Source: Candidatus Bipolaricaulota bacterium | GTDB taxonomy: Bacteria; Bipolaricaulota; Bipolaricaulia; UBA7950; UBA9294 | Length of the DNA stretch: 5,047 nt | Assembly (NCBI GenBank): GCA_015485945.1 | Contig: WFSM01000124.1 | Span: 1 to 5,047 of the forward strand | Reading direction: 5' to 3' | Shown here: positions 1-4,980 of the stretch, in pieces | Position numbering within the stretch: the stretch's first letter is position 1 | How the letters are laid out: every line of letters starts with the position of its first letter | Translations under genes and position numbers: made by a program | Notes under the pieces: generated by a model | The model's input: only the letters and a program-made list of their open reading frames with translations | The model's database searches: none | What the model was told of the DNA's origin: nothing

Positions 1-679
1 ACCGCTTAGTCTCCCACTTTCCGCTGAACCCCGGCAGGCGGGTTTTGCCAGTGAGGAGTTGCTGCATGGCGGCCTGCTTGATGGCCCGCTTCTTGGCGAT
101 AAGCTTGTCCAGCGCCTCAATCAGCTCATCCACATCCGAGAGCACCTCGGCGATTGCGCGTTGTTCGTCAGGTTGCGGGGTGGCTATCAACAGAGAACGA
201 AGAATCTCACCGCTTAGATTGGGCTGTCCTCCTTGTGTGTAAGTCTCGACAATATCCCGCTTTTTATATAACAGGTATTGAAAGAGATATTCGTTGTTGG
301 CGCTTTTGGGGACAATTGCTAAAACAGCTTGGTTGATAGCTGCTGCGATCTCTGTTATTGCAGCTACCCCAGCTGTAGCCCCATAAAGAGCGATTAATAC
401 AGCTCCCGGTTTGATCATCTTAGCAGCAGAGTGCACCAATCCCAGCTTTGTAATTCGCCCTGGCACATCCCTAATGCGACCCGCATTCAGGTCACTGGAG
501 GTTATCCATGGGATCTGGCCACCATAGTACTCAGAATACGAAGTTGATGGTGTTCCGCCACTGTAGGTTTCGCAGAAGTCCCCCAATCGCTCTACTCTCC
601 AATCCTCCGGGATCACGCCGATTTCGGTGCGTCTGTAGCCCGGAGGTACGTCAGTTGCTGCGCCGTGTCCGGTGGTCAT
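1..679 (-). CDS. hsdS: Type I restriction-modification specificity subunit HsdS (partial, C-terminal part outside window)
   Basis: HsdS provides the two target recognition domains (TRDs) that direct the HsdM methylase, and HsdR when present, to a bipartite DNA site. The ATG at 679 overlaps the hsdM stop as ATGA, so translation is probably coupled. The visible 226 residues open with a typical HsdS entry (GYRRTEIGVIPEDW, residues 14-27). TRD1 follows (about 28-168, with YSGGTPS at 39-45, IPWITSSDL at 56-64 and GGQPNLSG at 150-157). Next comes the central conserved helical region (DEQRAIAEVL, residues 171-180, to LLTGKTRLPGF at 208-218). The second half begins at about 219 with SGKWETKR and is cut by the window edge. 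No stop or frameshift occurs inside the visible part. Family assignment is by motif recognition; the DNA target cannot be read from this. The TRD1 stretch is clearly lower in GC than the flanking conserved part. Confidence 0.93.
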   Translation of the reverse strand, partial: MTTGHGAATDVPPGYRRTEIGVIPEDWRVERLGDFCETYSGGTPSTSYSEYYGGQIPWITSSDLNAGRIRDVPGRITKLGLVHSAAKMIKPGAVLIALYGATAGVAAITEIAAAINQAVLAIVPKSANNEYLFQYLLYKKRDIVETYTQGGQPNLSGEILRSLLIATPQPDEQRAIAEVLSDVDELIEALDKLIAKKRAIKQAAMQQLLTGKTRLPGFSGKWETKR

Positions 680-3147
680 TCCGCCATCCATTCCAACCCC
701 ATTTTTCGTAAATGACCGGCCACCTTTGCGTTCAGTTCGGCAACCTCGCGCTCGATCTGAGGCAACGGTTCGGCGTAGCGTTCTGCGAGCTCCTTGATCC
801 GTCCGGCGAGCCGTTGCGCCACCCGGCGGACTTCTTCATCGATGGCGCCCTGCAACGCGGCCAGCCACTTATCCTCGATGACCAGTGACTTGATCTCCTC
901 CTCGGTCAAGGTGCCGTAGCGGTCCAGGGTCTTCTTGTTCAGAACAGCCTGCGCTGCCTTGGCTGCTTTATCCGCTTTCGCTTTAGCCTCAAACAACCCC
1001 AGGCAGCGGTTGAGCGCGGACAGTTCCTCGTCATCTCCTGTTACGCCCTCCCAGCGCAGGTCGCGGATCCGCGCCTTGACACCAGCCTGGGTTACCTTGC
1101 CCTTCTCGTTTGTGGCGTCGGCCAGGGGGCCGTCCTCGCCGCTGTTCTCATCGATAAATGCCTCAAGCTCGCTTGCCGCGGCCTCCTGCGCGGCCTGCAA
1201 GCGTTCCAGCTCTTCTTTCTCCGCGGTGAAATAGCGTGTCGCCACCAGCGCGGGCGGGAGGAGATCCATCTTGTATTTTCTCTTCTCCACCGTCAGATCG
1301 GGCGTCTCCTTAATTACCTTCTCATCGCTGGATACTTTTTTCTTGGTGATAATCAGCCGCGGGCGGGCGGCGTCCACCCAGCCCTCGGCGGCGATCAGGT
1401 ACATGTCGTCCTGCATCGTCTCGTCCCAATAGTCCAGCAGGCGTTGATAGACATCGTACTTATCGAGCAGAGGTAGATCGGCGAACTGTTTCAGCAGGTC
1501 ATCAGCCAGCGTTTGAATGACCGCGCGGGGGCGGCAGCCTTCATCGAGGGCGTACAGGCGCGGGACGTGCGCGTCCCACCAACCGCGGAAGACTTCCTGC
1601 ACGCGCATCGCGTAGGCGCGAAAGTCGGGGTTCTCCTCGATGACAGCCTTGACCCGACGGGGTTCGAGCCGCGCGGTTAGGTATCCGGGACGGTCGCCAG
1701 GGACGAAGAGCCCCTCGCGCAGGCTCGGGAAGACGTCCCAATAGGGCTGCAGGGCATCTACGTCGCGTTGGGGGATCCCGCCCCGCAGGTGGGCCTCCAG
1801 GTCGTGCAGATCTTCGGGCTCGGAGGAATCGATGTAGCGGGGTATGTTTAGGTTATAGTCGTTGGCCTCGATCTCGCTGAACGGAACCAGGCGCGAGTAA
1901 CGGGGGATCTCCACCTGGCCGTTGAACACATCGACGATCTTGCGGATGTCCTGCTCGCGCAGGCGGTTCTTGTTCCCGTCCTTCCGGTAGCCCTTGCTGG
2001 CGTCGATCATGAAGATCCCCTTGCGGGTGAGGGCGTTCTCCTTGTCGATAACGATGACGCAGGCCGGGATGCCGGTGCCGTAGAACAGGTTCGGCGGGAG
2101 GCCGATGATCCCCTTGATGAGCCCGCGCCGCACCAGGTTGCGGCGGATGTCGGCCTCGGCGTTGCCGCGGAACAGCACACCGTGCGGCAGGATGACCGCT
2201 GCCTTGCCGGTGCTCTTAAGCGACTTAATCATGTGCAACAGGAAGGCGTAGTCGCCGTTTTTGGCGGGCGGGATCCCGTACTCGAAACGGCCGAATTCGT
2301 CGTGAGCAGGGTCGAGGCCGTTGGTCCAGTTCTTTTGAGAGAAGGGCGGATTAGCAACAGCAAAGTCGAATGTTTTCAACTCACCAGCGTTGTTTTTGAA
2401 ATGAGGATCGGATAGCGTGTTGCCCCGCCAGAGATCAGCGTCTGGAAAGTCGTGCAAGAACATGTTCATCTTTGCCAATGCCCAGGTGGCGTTATCTATC
2501 TCTTGGCCATAGATAGCAAGTTTGGGCGTTGCTGCTGTGGTCGCGGCCTTGATCAGCAGCGAGCCCGAACCACAGGTGGGATCGTACACTGTGGGCAAGT
2601 GAAGATTAGCAGCCTGCTCGATGCCGATGACCTTGGCCATAACCCGAGAGACCTCGGCAGGGGTGTAGAACTGCCCTTTGCTCTTGCCGGACTCGACGGC
2701 GAAGTGGCGCATCAGGTACTCGTACGCATCGCCCAGGAGGTCGTCGCCCTCAGCGCGGTTGGCGCTGAAGTCCAACCCTTCGAAGATGCCAATTAGCTTA
2801 CTCAGGCGATCGACCATCTCCTTACCCCGCCCCAGCTTGGTCTCGTCGTTGAAGTCGGCCTGGTCGATGACGCCCTTAAGATCGTTCGCTTCCGCAAGCT
2901 TGCTGATGATCTTGTTGATCTTGTCGCCGATCTCAGGATCGCCTTTGAGCTTGATCATGTCGCAGAAACTGCCGCCTGACGGGATTTCGATCAGCGCGTC
3001 CGGCTGTCCGCCGTACTTGTCCGAGACGTATTTGACGAACAGCAGGGTGAGGACGTAGTCCTTGTACTGCGATGCATCCATGCCACCGCGTAGCTGATCG
3101 CAGCTTTCCCACAGCGAACCGTAGAGATGGGACTTCTTAATTGCCAT
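676..3147 (-). CDS. hsdM: Type I restriction-modification methyltransferase subunit HsdM, long form
   Basis: This N6-adenine DNA methyltransferase subunit works with HsdS to modify the host recognition site. It has 823 residues from the ATG at 3147. The N-terminus (IKKSHLYGSLWESCDQLRGG) and the following QYKDYVLTLLFVKYVSDKY form the HsdM N-terminal helical domain. The catalytic domain carries GQFYTP (158-163), the AdoMet motif DPTCGSGS (189-196), GQEID (214-218), catalytic NPPF (266-269), PHGVLFRG (321-328) and GIPACVIVI (359-367). All key residues are present. E. coli-type HsdM has about 530 residues. The extra C-terminal part here is helical and charged (about 641-667, 718-739 and 767-819) and matches the long HsdM variants known in many bacteria. 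The start at 3147 is chosen because MAIKKSxLYxSLW is the usual HsdM beginning and GGAGG lies at 3163-3159; the in-frame ATG at 3192 has no ribosome binding site. The gene follows a small overlapping ORF and is followed by hsdS. Confidence 0.95.
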   Translation of the reverse strand: MAIKKSHLYGSLWESCDQLRGGMDASQYKDYVLTLLFVKYVSDKYGGQPDALIEIPSGGSFCDMIKLKGDPEIGDKINKIISKLAEANDLKGVIDQADFNDETKLGRGKEMVDRLSKLIGIFEGLDFSANRAEGDDLLGDAYEYLMRHFAVESGKSKGQFYTPAEVSRVMAKVIGIEQAANLHLPTVYDPTCGSGSLLIKAATTAATPKLAIYGQEIDNATWALAKMNMFLHDFPDADLWRGNTLSDPHFKNNAGELKTFDFAVANPPFSQKNWTNGLDPAHDEFGRFEYGIPPAKNGDYAFLLHMIKSLKSTGKAAVILPHGVLFRGNAEADIRRNLVRRGLIKGIIGLPPNLFYGTGIPACVIVIDKENALTRKGIFMIDASKGYRKDGNKNRLREQDIRKIVDVFNGQVEIPRYSRLVPFSEIEANDYNLNIPRYIDSSEPEDLHDLEAHLRGGIPQRDVDALQPYWDVFPSLREGLFVPGDRPGYLTARLEPRRVKAVIEENPDFRAYAMRVQEVFRGWWDAHVPRLYALDEGCRPRAVIQTLADDLLKQFADLPLLDKYDVYQRLLDYWDETMQDDMYLIAAEGWVDAARPRLIITKKKVSSDEKVIKETPDLTVEKRKYKMDLLPPALVATRYFTAEKEELERLQAAQEAAASELEAFIDENSGEDGPLADATNEKGKVTQAGVKARIRDLRWEGVTGDDEELSALNRCLGLFEAKAKADKAAKAAQAVLNKKTLDRYGTLTEEEIKSLVIEDKWLAALQGAIDEEVRRVAQRLAGRIKELAERYAEPLPQIEREVAELNAKVAGHLRKMGLEWMAE

Positions 3148-3268
3148 ACGTGCTACGGCCTCCACTCTCTGTACGTTGTGTTGATCGTGCATAGATACTG
3201 TTAGAGACCTGCCATCCAGGAGGATCTTCTACAAAATTGCTACAATCGAAGTACAAGTTTTGCGCCAT
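3137..3268 (-). CDS. Small 43-residue leader ORF overlapping the hsdM start, unknown function
   Basis: I do not recognise this protein. The ORF starts at ATG 3268 behind a strong Shine-Dalgarno sequence, AAAGGAGG (3287-3280, 11-base spacer). It begins MAQNLYFDCSNF, continues through VEDPPGWQV and ends in a polar, Ser/Thr/Arg/Gly-rich tail (RSTYGN). There is no membrane segment and no DNA-binding motif visible. It ends at the TAA at 3139-3137, overlapping the hsdM ATG (3147) by 11 bases in another frame (ATGGCAATTAA). A near-consensus -10 box lies about 30 bases before its ribosome binding site, so it would be the first ORF of the hsd transcript. It may be a leader peptide that couples translation to hsdM, a small protein in its own right, or a chance ORF. 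Support comes from context only, with no homology. Confidence 0.42.
   Translation of the reverse strand: MAQNLYFDCSNFVEDPPGWQVSNSIYARSTQRTESGGRSTYGN
3159..3163 (-). promoter_or_regulatory. Ribosome binding site of hsdM
   Basis: GGAGG on the minus strand lies 11 bases before the ATG at 3147. The spacing is somewhat long but usable. The site sits inside the preceding small ORF, so ribosomes finishing that ORF would pass over it. This supports the 3147 start over the in-frame ATG at 3192. Confidence 0.6.
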
Positions 3269-3279
3269 CGACCGCGCTT

Positions 3280-3287
3280 CCTCCTTT
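3280..3287 (-). promoter_or_regulatory. Strong ribosome binding site of the leader ORF
   Basis: AAAGGAGG on the minus strand lies 11 bases before the ATG at 3268. It is a better Shine-Dalgarno match than the one in front of hsdM and is the main reason to take the small ORF seriously. A seven-base complement (TCCTCCT) occurs further on inside the same ORF at about 3224-3218, which could mask the site by base pairing. Confidence 0.5.
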
Positions 3288-3316
3288 CTTTCACACTCCC
3301 TCGCGATTGCTCTGGG

Positions 3317-3346
3317 ATTATACAGGATTTCCATTGCCAGTAAGAA
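3317..3346 (-). promoter_or_regulatory. Sigma70-like promoter of the hsd operon
   Basis: On the minus strand a perfect TATAAT box lies at 3322-3317. The best -35 candidate is TTCTTA (3346-3341), only three of six matches to TTGACA with an 18-base spacer, so the -35 is weak. The start of transcription would be near 3310, giving about 40 bases before the small ORF and about 160 bases before hsdM. No operator palindrome was seen next to it. Confidence 0.5.
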
Positions 3347-3428
3347 AGGCACGGTTAGCGGGAGTGGCGGGAAAAGTAACCTCCATTTATGGTTGCTGCA
3401 TGAATTTTAACGCCAAAGAAGGATCGAC

Positions 3429-3560
3429 CTATGCCGCGAACCGGCAGCGATCATGAAGTAGGTATCTGTAACAGCAGGGCTCCCGTGTCTCGCCCGTGGG
3501 CATGAGCTCGACCACTTGATGATTGAATTTCGATGGACACGATGGTCGTATTTTCGGCAT
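3429..3560 (-). pseudogene. Remnant of an IS3-family OrfA-like transposase N-terminus
   Basis: The ORF from ATG 3560 has a good ribosome binding site (GGAG at 3572-3569, 8-base spacer). It begins MPKIRPSCPSKFNHQVVELM, which resembles the start of IS3-family OrfA proteins (roughly MPK-RP-YP-EF-R--VELV-G). After about residue 22 the resemblance stops: the expected helix-turn-helix region is replaced by an unrelated stretch rich in Cys, Tyr and Arg. The frame ends at 43 residues, against about 90-100 in intact OrfA. No OrfB with the DDE catalytic domain is present. I infer a truncated, inactive insertion-sequence fragment. The match is from memory of the family, not from a search, and covers only about 20 residues, so it could be fortuitous. 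Confidence 0.45.
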
Positions 3561-3561
3561 C

Positions 3562-3590
3562 TTGAACGCTCCTTTCCTAAGTCTTAACAT
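3562..3590 (+). promoter_or_regulatory. Candidate plus-strand promoter for the kelch gene
   Basis: TTGAAC (3562-3567) and TAACAT (3585-3590) are separated by 17 bases and each match the sigma70 consensus at four of six positions. Transcription would begin near 3597, at the first base of the inverted repeat, about 75 bases before the kelch start. It overlaps the transposase-like remnant on the other strand. This is a weak prediction; no better plus-strand promoter was seen in 3347-3671. Confidence 0.25.
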
Positions 3591-3596
3591 GTCCAC

Positions 3597-3634
3597 TGAC
3601 CCCGAGCAACCCCAAGGACCGTTGCTCCGGGTCA
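3597..3634. repeat. 14-bp inverted repeat with 10-base loop, possible IS end or 5' hairpin
   Basis: Arm TGACCCCGAGCAAC (3597-3610) and arm GTTGCTCCGGGTCA (3621-3634) are complementary at 13 of 14 positions around the loop CCCAAGGACC. There is no T-run on either side, so it is not a standard terminator. It lies just upstream of the transposase-like remnant. The adjoining stretch to 3651 (TTGACCC then CCGGTGTCA when read on the two strands) has the look of insertion-sequence ends. It may be a relic of mobile-element ends, or a hairpin at the 5' end of the kelch transcript. Origin is inferred; the repeat itself is plain in the sequence. Confidence 0.6.
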
Positions 3635-3671
3635 ATTTCCAACCGGTGTCAAGAGCAGTGAATTTTCGGGG

Positions 3672-4655
3672 GTGGGGATAATAGCCGGACAAGGGAAGAC
3701 GTTAACGTTCCTCATCTATCTCGGGATAATCCTGTTCATCATTGTGTTCGGATTGTACGCCTCACGCTATGTGATTCACCGGCCATGGACGGCGCGCAAT
3801 CGAGTTGTAACGGCGACGGTCGGCGACGTCTGTTACGTGGTTGGTGGGACAACCCCGGATGGCGAGCTTGTGCGGAGCATCCTCGCGGTCGACCCGGTGC
3901 GGAAGCGGGCTGGCATCGTTGGCCAACTTCCCACGCCGCGATTTGGGATTACTGCTGCCGAATGCGCCGGAGCGGTATTCGCCCTCGGCGGGGAAAACAA
4001 GACCGGCTACCTCGACGCGATTGTCCGATTCGATCTGAGGACGAAAAAAGCGGAGACAATCGGCGCCCTTCCGTCACCGCGCGCCTACGGCGGGGCGACG
4101 GCGGTTTCCGGGAAGATCTTTTACGTTGGCGGCTGGGACGGACACAAGCGGTTGGATGAGGTAGTCGAGATCAATCCTGCCACCGGAGAGGCGCGGGTTA
4201 TTGGCCATCTTCCGTCACCGCGCGAGTTTCCGGCTGTTACCGCGTTCGACGGAAAGCTCTACGTGATCGGCGGAGAGGACAATTCTGGCAATCCAATCAA
4301 TGCGATTGTGGAGATTGATCCCACCACTGGGAATGTCGTACAGACGGGGAAGCTTCCCAGCCCCGTCTCCCGCACCGCGGTGGTTAGCGCCAACGGAAAG
4401 ATCTACACCTTCGGTGGCTGGAACGATGGGTTTACCTCCGCGATTACCATGATCGATCCAACTACGCTCAACGCAACGCAAATCGCCGTCCTGCCGGCCG
4501 CGGCAGCCGACCTCGGAGCCGCTGCCTGTGACGGGAACATCTATCTATTTGGCGGGATGGACCCGAAATTTCGTCAACAGATTAAAATCATCGAGTTCGA
4601 TCCCTCCACCCACGAAACTGCGTTCCTTCATCTCCGCAACTTCCTGTGGTGGTGA
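3672..4655 (+). CDS. Membrane-anchored kelch-repeat beta-propeller protein
   Basis: The product has 327 residues. A hydrophobic helix at about residues 10-30 (TLTFLIYLGIILFIIVFGLY) is followed by a basic stretch (R32, R37, R42, R44) and then six kelch blades. Their GG pairs sit at 58, 106, 153, 200, 248 and 294, a period of 46-48, with recurring LPSPR turns (for example 133-137 and 180-184) and GKIYxFGG or GKLYVIGG strands. The protein ends seven residues after LHLR. Kelch propellers bind proteins or glycans; no catalytic residues are seen and the partner is unknown. The basic residues lie after the helix, which by the positive-inside rule would favour a cytoplasmic propeller, but a cleaved signal peptide or outward anchor cannot be excluded. 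The start is a GTG at 3672 with no convincing ribosome binding site. The frame stays open upstream to 3600 without another start, so the N-terminus is uncertain. It is divergent from the hsd operon and not obviously part of it. Confidence 0.85.
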   Translation: MGIIAGQGKTLTFLIYLGIILFIIVFGLYASRYVIHRPWTARNRVVTATVGDVCYVVGGTTPDGELVRSILAVDPVRKRAGIVGQLPTPRFGITAAECAGAVFALGGENKTGYLDAIVRFDLRTKKAETIGALPSPRAYGGATAVSGKIFYVGGWDGHKRLDEVVEINPATGEARVIGHLPSPREFPAVTAFDGKLYVIGGEDNSGNPINAIVEIDPTTGNVVQTGKLPSPVSRTAVVSANGKIYTFGGWNDGFTSAITMIDPTTLNATQIAVLPAAAADLGAAACDGNIYLFGGMDPKFRQQIKIIEFDPSTHETAFLHLRNFLWW

Positions 4656-4680
4656 CTTTGTAAGATCCCTCCGCTGGATG

Positions 4681-4700
4681 CCCCACAGCTTGCTGTGGGG
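4681..4700. repeat. Perfect GC-rich hairpin, copy 1 of a dispersed REP-like palindrome
   Basis: CCCCACAGC and GCTGTGGGG form a perfect 9-bp stem with a TT between (in practice a four-base loop). It begins 25 bases after the kelch stop codon. It is followed by AGGAAAG on the plus strand and preceded by non-T sequence on the other, so it lacks the T-run of a Rho-independent terminator. It is nearly identical to the hairpin at 4951-4970, including a preceding ATG. It may protect the 3' end of the kelch mRNA or be a repetitive extragenic palindrome. Confidence 0.75.
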
Positions 4701-4846
4701 AGGAAAGCGGAGATTCGCTACCGACGAATCGGTTCGTTGTTTGTCCGGACTGCATGAAACCTGCGCCAGAGAGTGTTGGGCACCTCAGTAGAGTAGGACT
4801 CCACCGGGCAAGCAAGACCCGACGTTACGGGAAACAGCGGCTTACG

Positions 4847-4873
4847 TAGCGTTGCACCTTGTGTGCGACGTTG
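4847..4873 (+). other. 11-bp stem-loop within the structured segment
   Basis: TAGCGTTGCAC (4847-4857) pairs with GTGCGACGTTG (4863-4873) around the loop CTTGT. Eight pairs are Watson-Crick and three are G-U in plus-strand RNA. The right arm contains GTGCGAC, the same letters as the 5' end of many group II introns, but nothing else of an intron is recognisable. Confidence 0.4.
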
Positions 4874-4906
4874 GTTTCCTGTGTCCGTGTGGTGATAGGG
4901 CGATAC

Positions 4907-4941
4907 TTTAACCTTCACTATAAGGATTAACTCCGGTTAAA
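4907..4941. repeat. 7-bp perfect inverted repeat with 21-base spacer
   Basis: TTTAACC (4907-4913) and GGTTAAA (4935-4941) are perfectly complementary. The enclosed 21 bases are AT-rich and include ACTATAAGGATTAACTCC. It could be a stem in the transcript just before the terminator hairpin, or a binding site. A repeat of this size can occur by chance. Confidence 0.3.
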
Positions 4942-4950
4942 CCTCTAATG

Positions 4951-4980
4951 CCCCGCAGCTTGCTGCGGGGTTATTTACTT
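4951..4980 (+). terminator. Rho-independent terminator, copy 2 of the dispersed palindrome
   Basis: CCCCGCAGC and GCTGCGGGG form a perfect 9-bp stem (4951-4970) followed by TTATTTACTT on the plus strand. This fits a terminator for transcription coming from the left, that is the kelch gene and the segment after it. On the minus strand the hairpin is followed by CATTAGAGG, so it is not a good terminator in that direction. It is a near-copy of 4681-4700. Confidence 0.6.

Larger units (their letters stand above)
4701..4950 (+). other. Non-coding, potentially structured segment between the two hairpins
   Basis: No convincing gene is present on either strand. Several stems can be drawn. GATTCG (4712-4717) pairs with CGAATC (4725-4730). 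ACGTTACG (4822-4829) pairs with CGTAGCGT (4845-4852), with one G-U. An 11-bp stem joins 4847-4857 and 4863-4873. TTTAACC (4907-4913) pairs with GGTTAAA (4935-4941). The second and third are mutually exclusive. The G-U pairs occur when the plus strand is the RNA and would be A-C mismatches on the minus strand, which points to plus-strand transcription, most simply as the kelch 3' UTR or a small RNA ending at the 4951 terminator. I could not match it to any RNA family I know. Confidence 0.3.

Noticed and set aside
935..3058. Several plus-strand open frames of 77-126 codons opposite hsdM
   Set aside because: They are antisense shadows of a high-GC gene with clear motifs on the minus strand. Their translations are low-complexity or lack any recognisable domain.
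3145..3192. Earlier in-frame ATG at 3192 for hsdM, adding 15 residues
   Set aside because: No ribosome binding site precedes it, the added residues do not belong to the usual HsdM N-terminus, and MAIKKS at 3147 is the typical start with GGAGG upstream.
3269..3352. Upstream extension of the small leader ORF to an ATG at 3352
   Set aside because: The added part would contain the TATAAT box and the strong ribosome binding site, and has no ribosome binding site of its own. The ATG at 3268 fits much better.
3635..3652. TTGACA on the minus strand (3652-3647) as a promoter -35 for the transposase-like remnant
   Set aside because: There is no acceptable -10 box 16-18 bases downstream; that position is GC-rich and lies in the inverted repeat.
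4588..4918. Small open frames on both strands after the kelch gene (66-87 codons)
   Set aside because: They overlap each other, the kelch 3' end and the hairpins, lack good ribosome binding sites and show no protein-like motifs.
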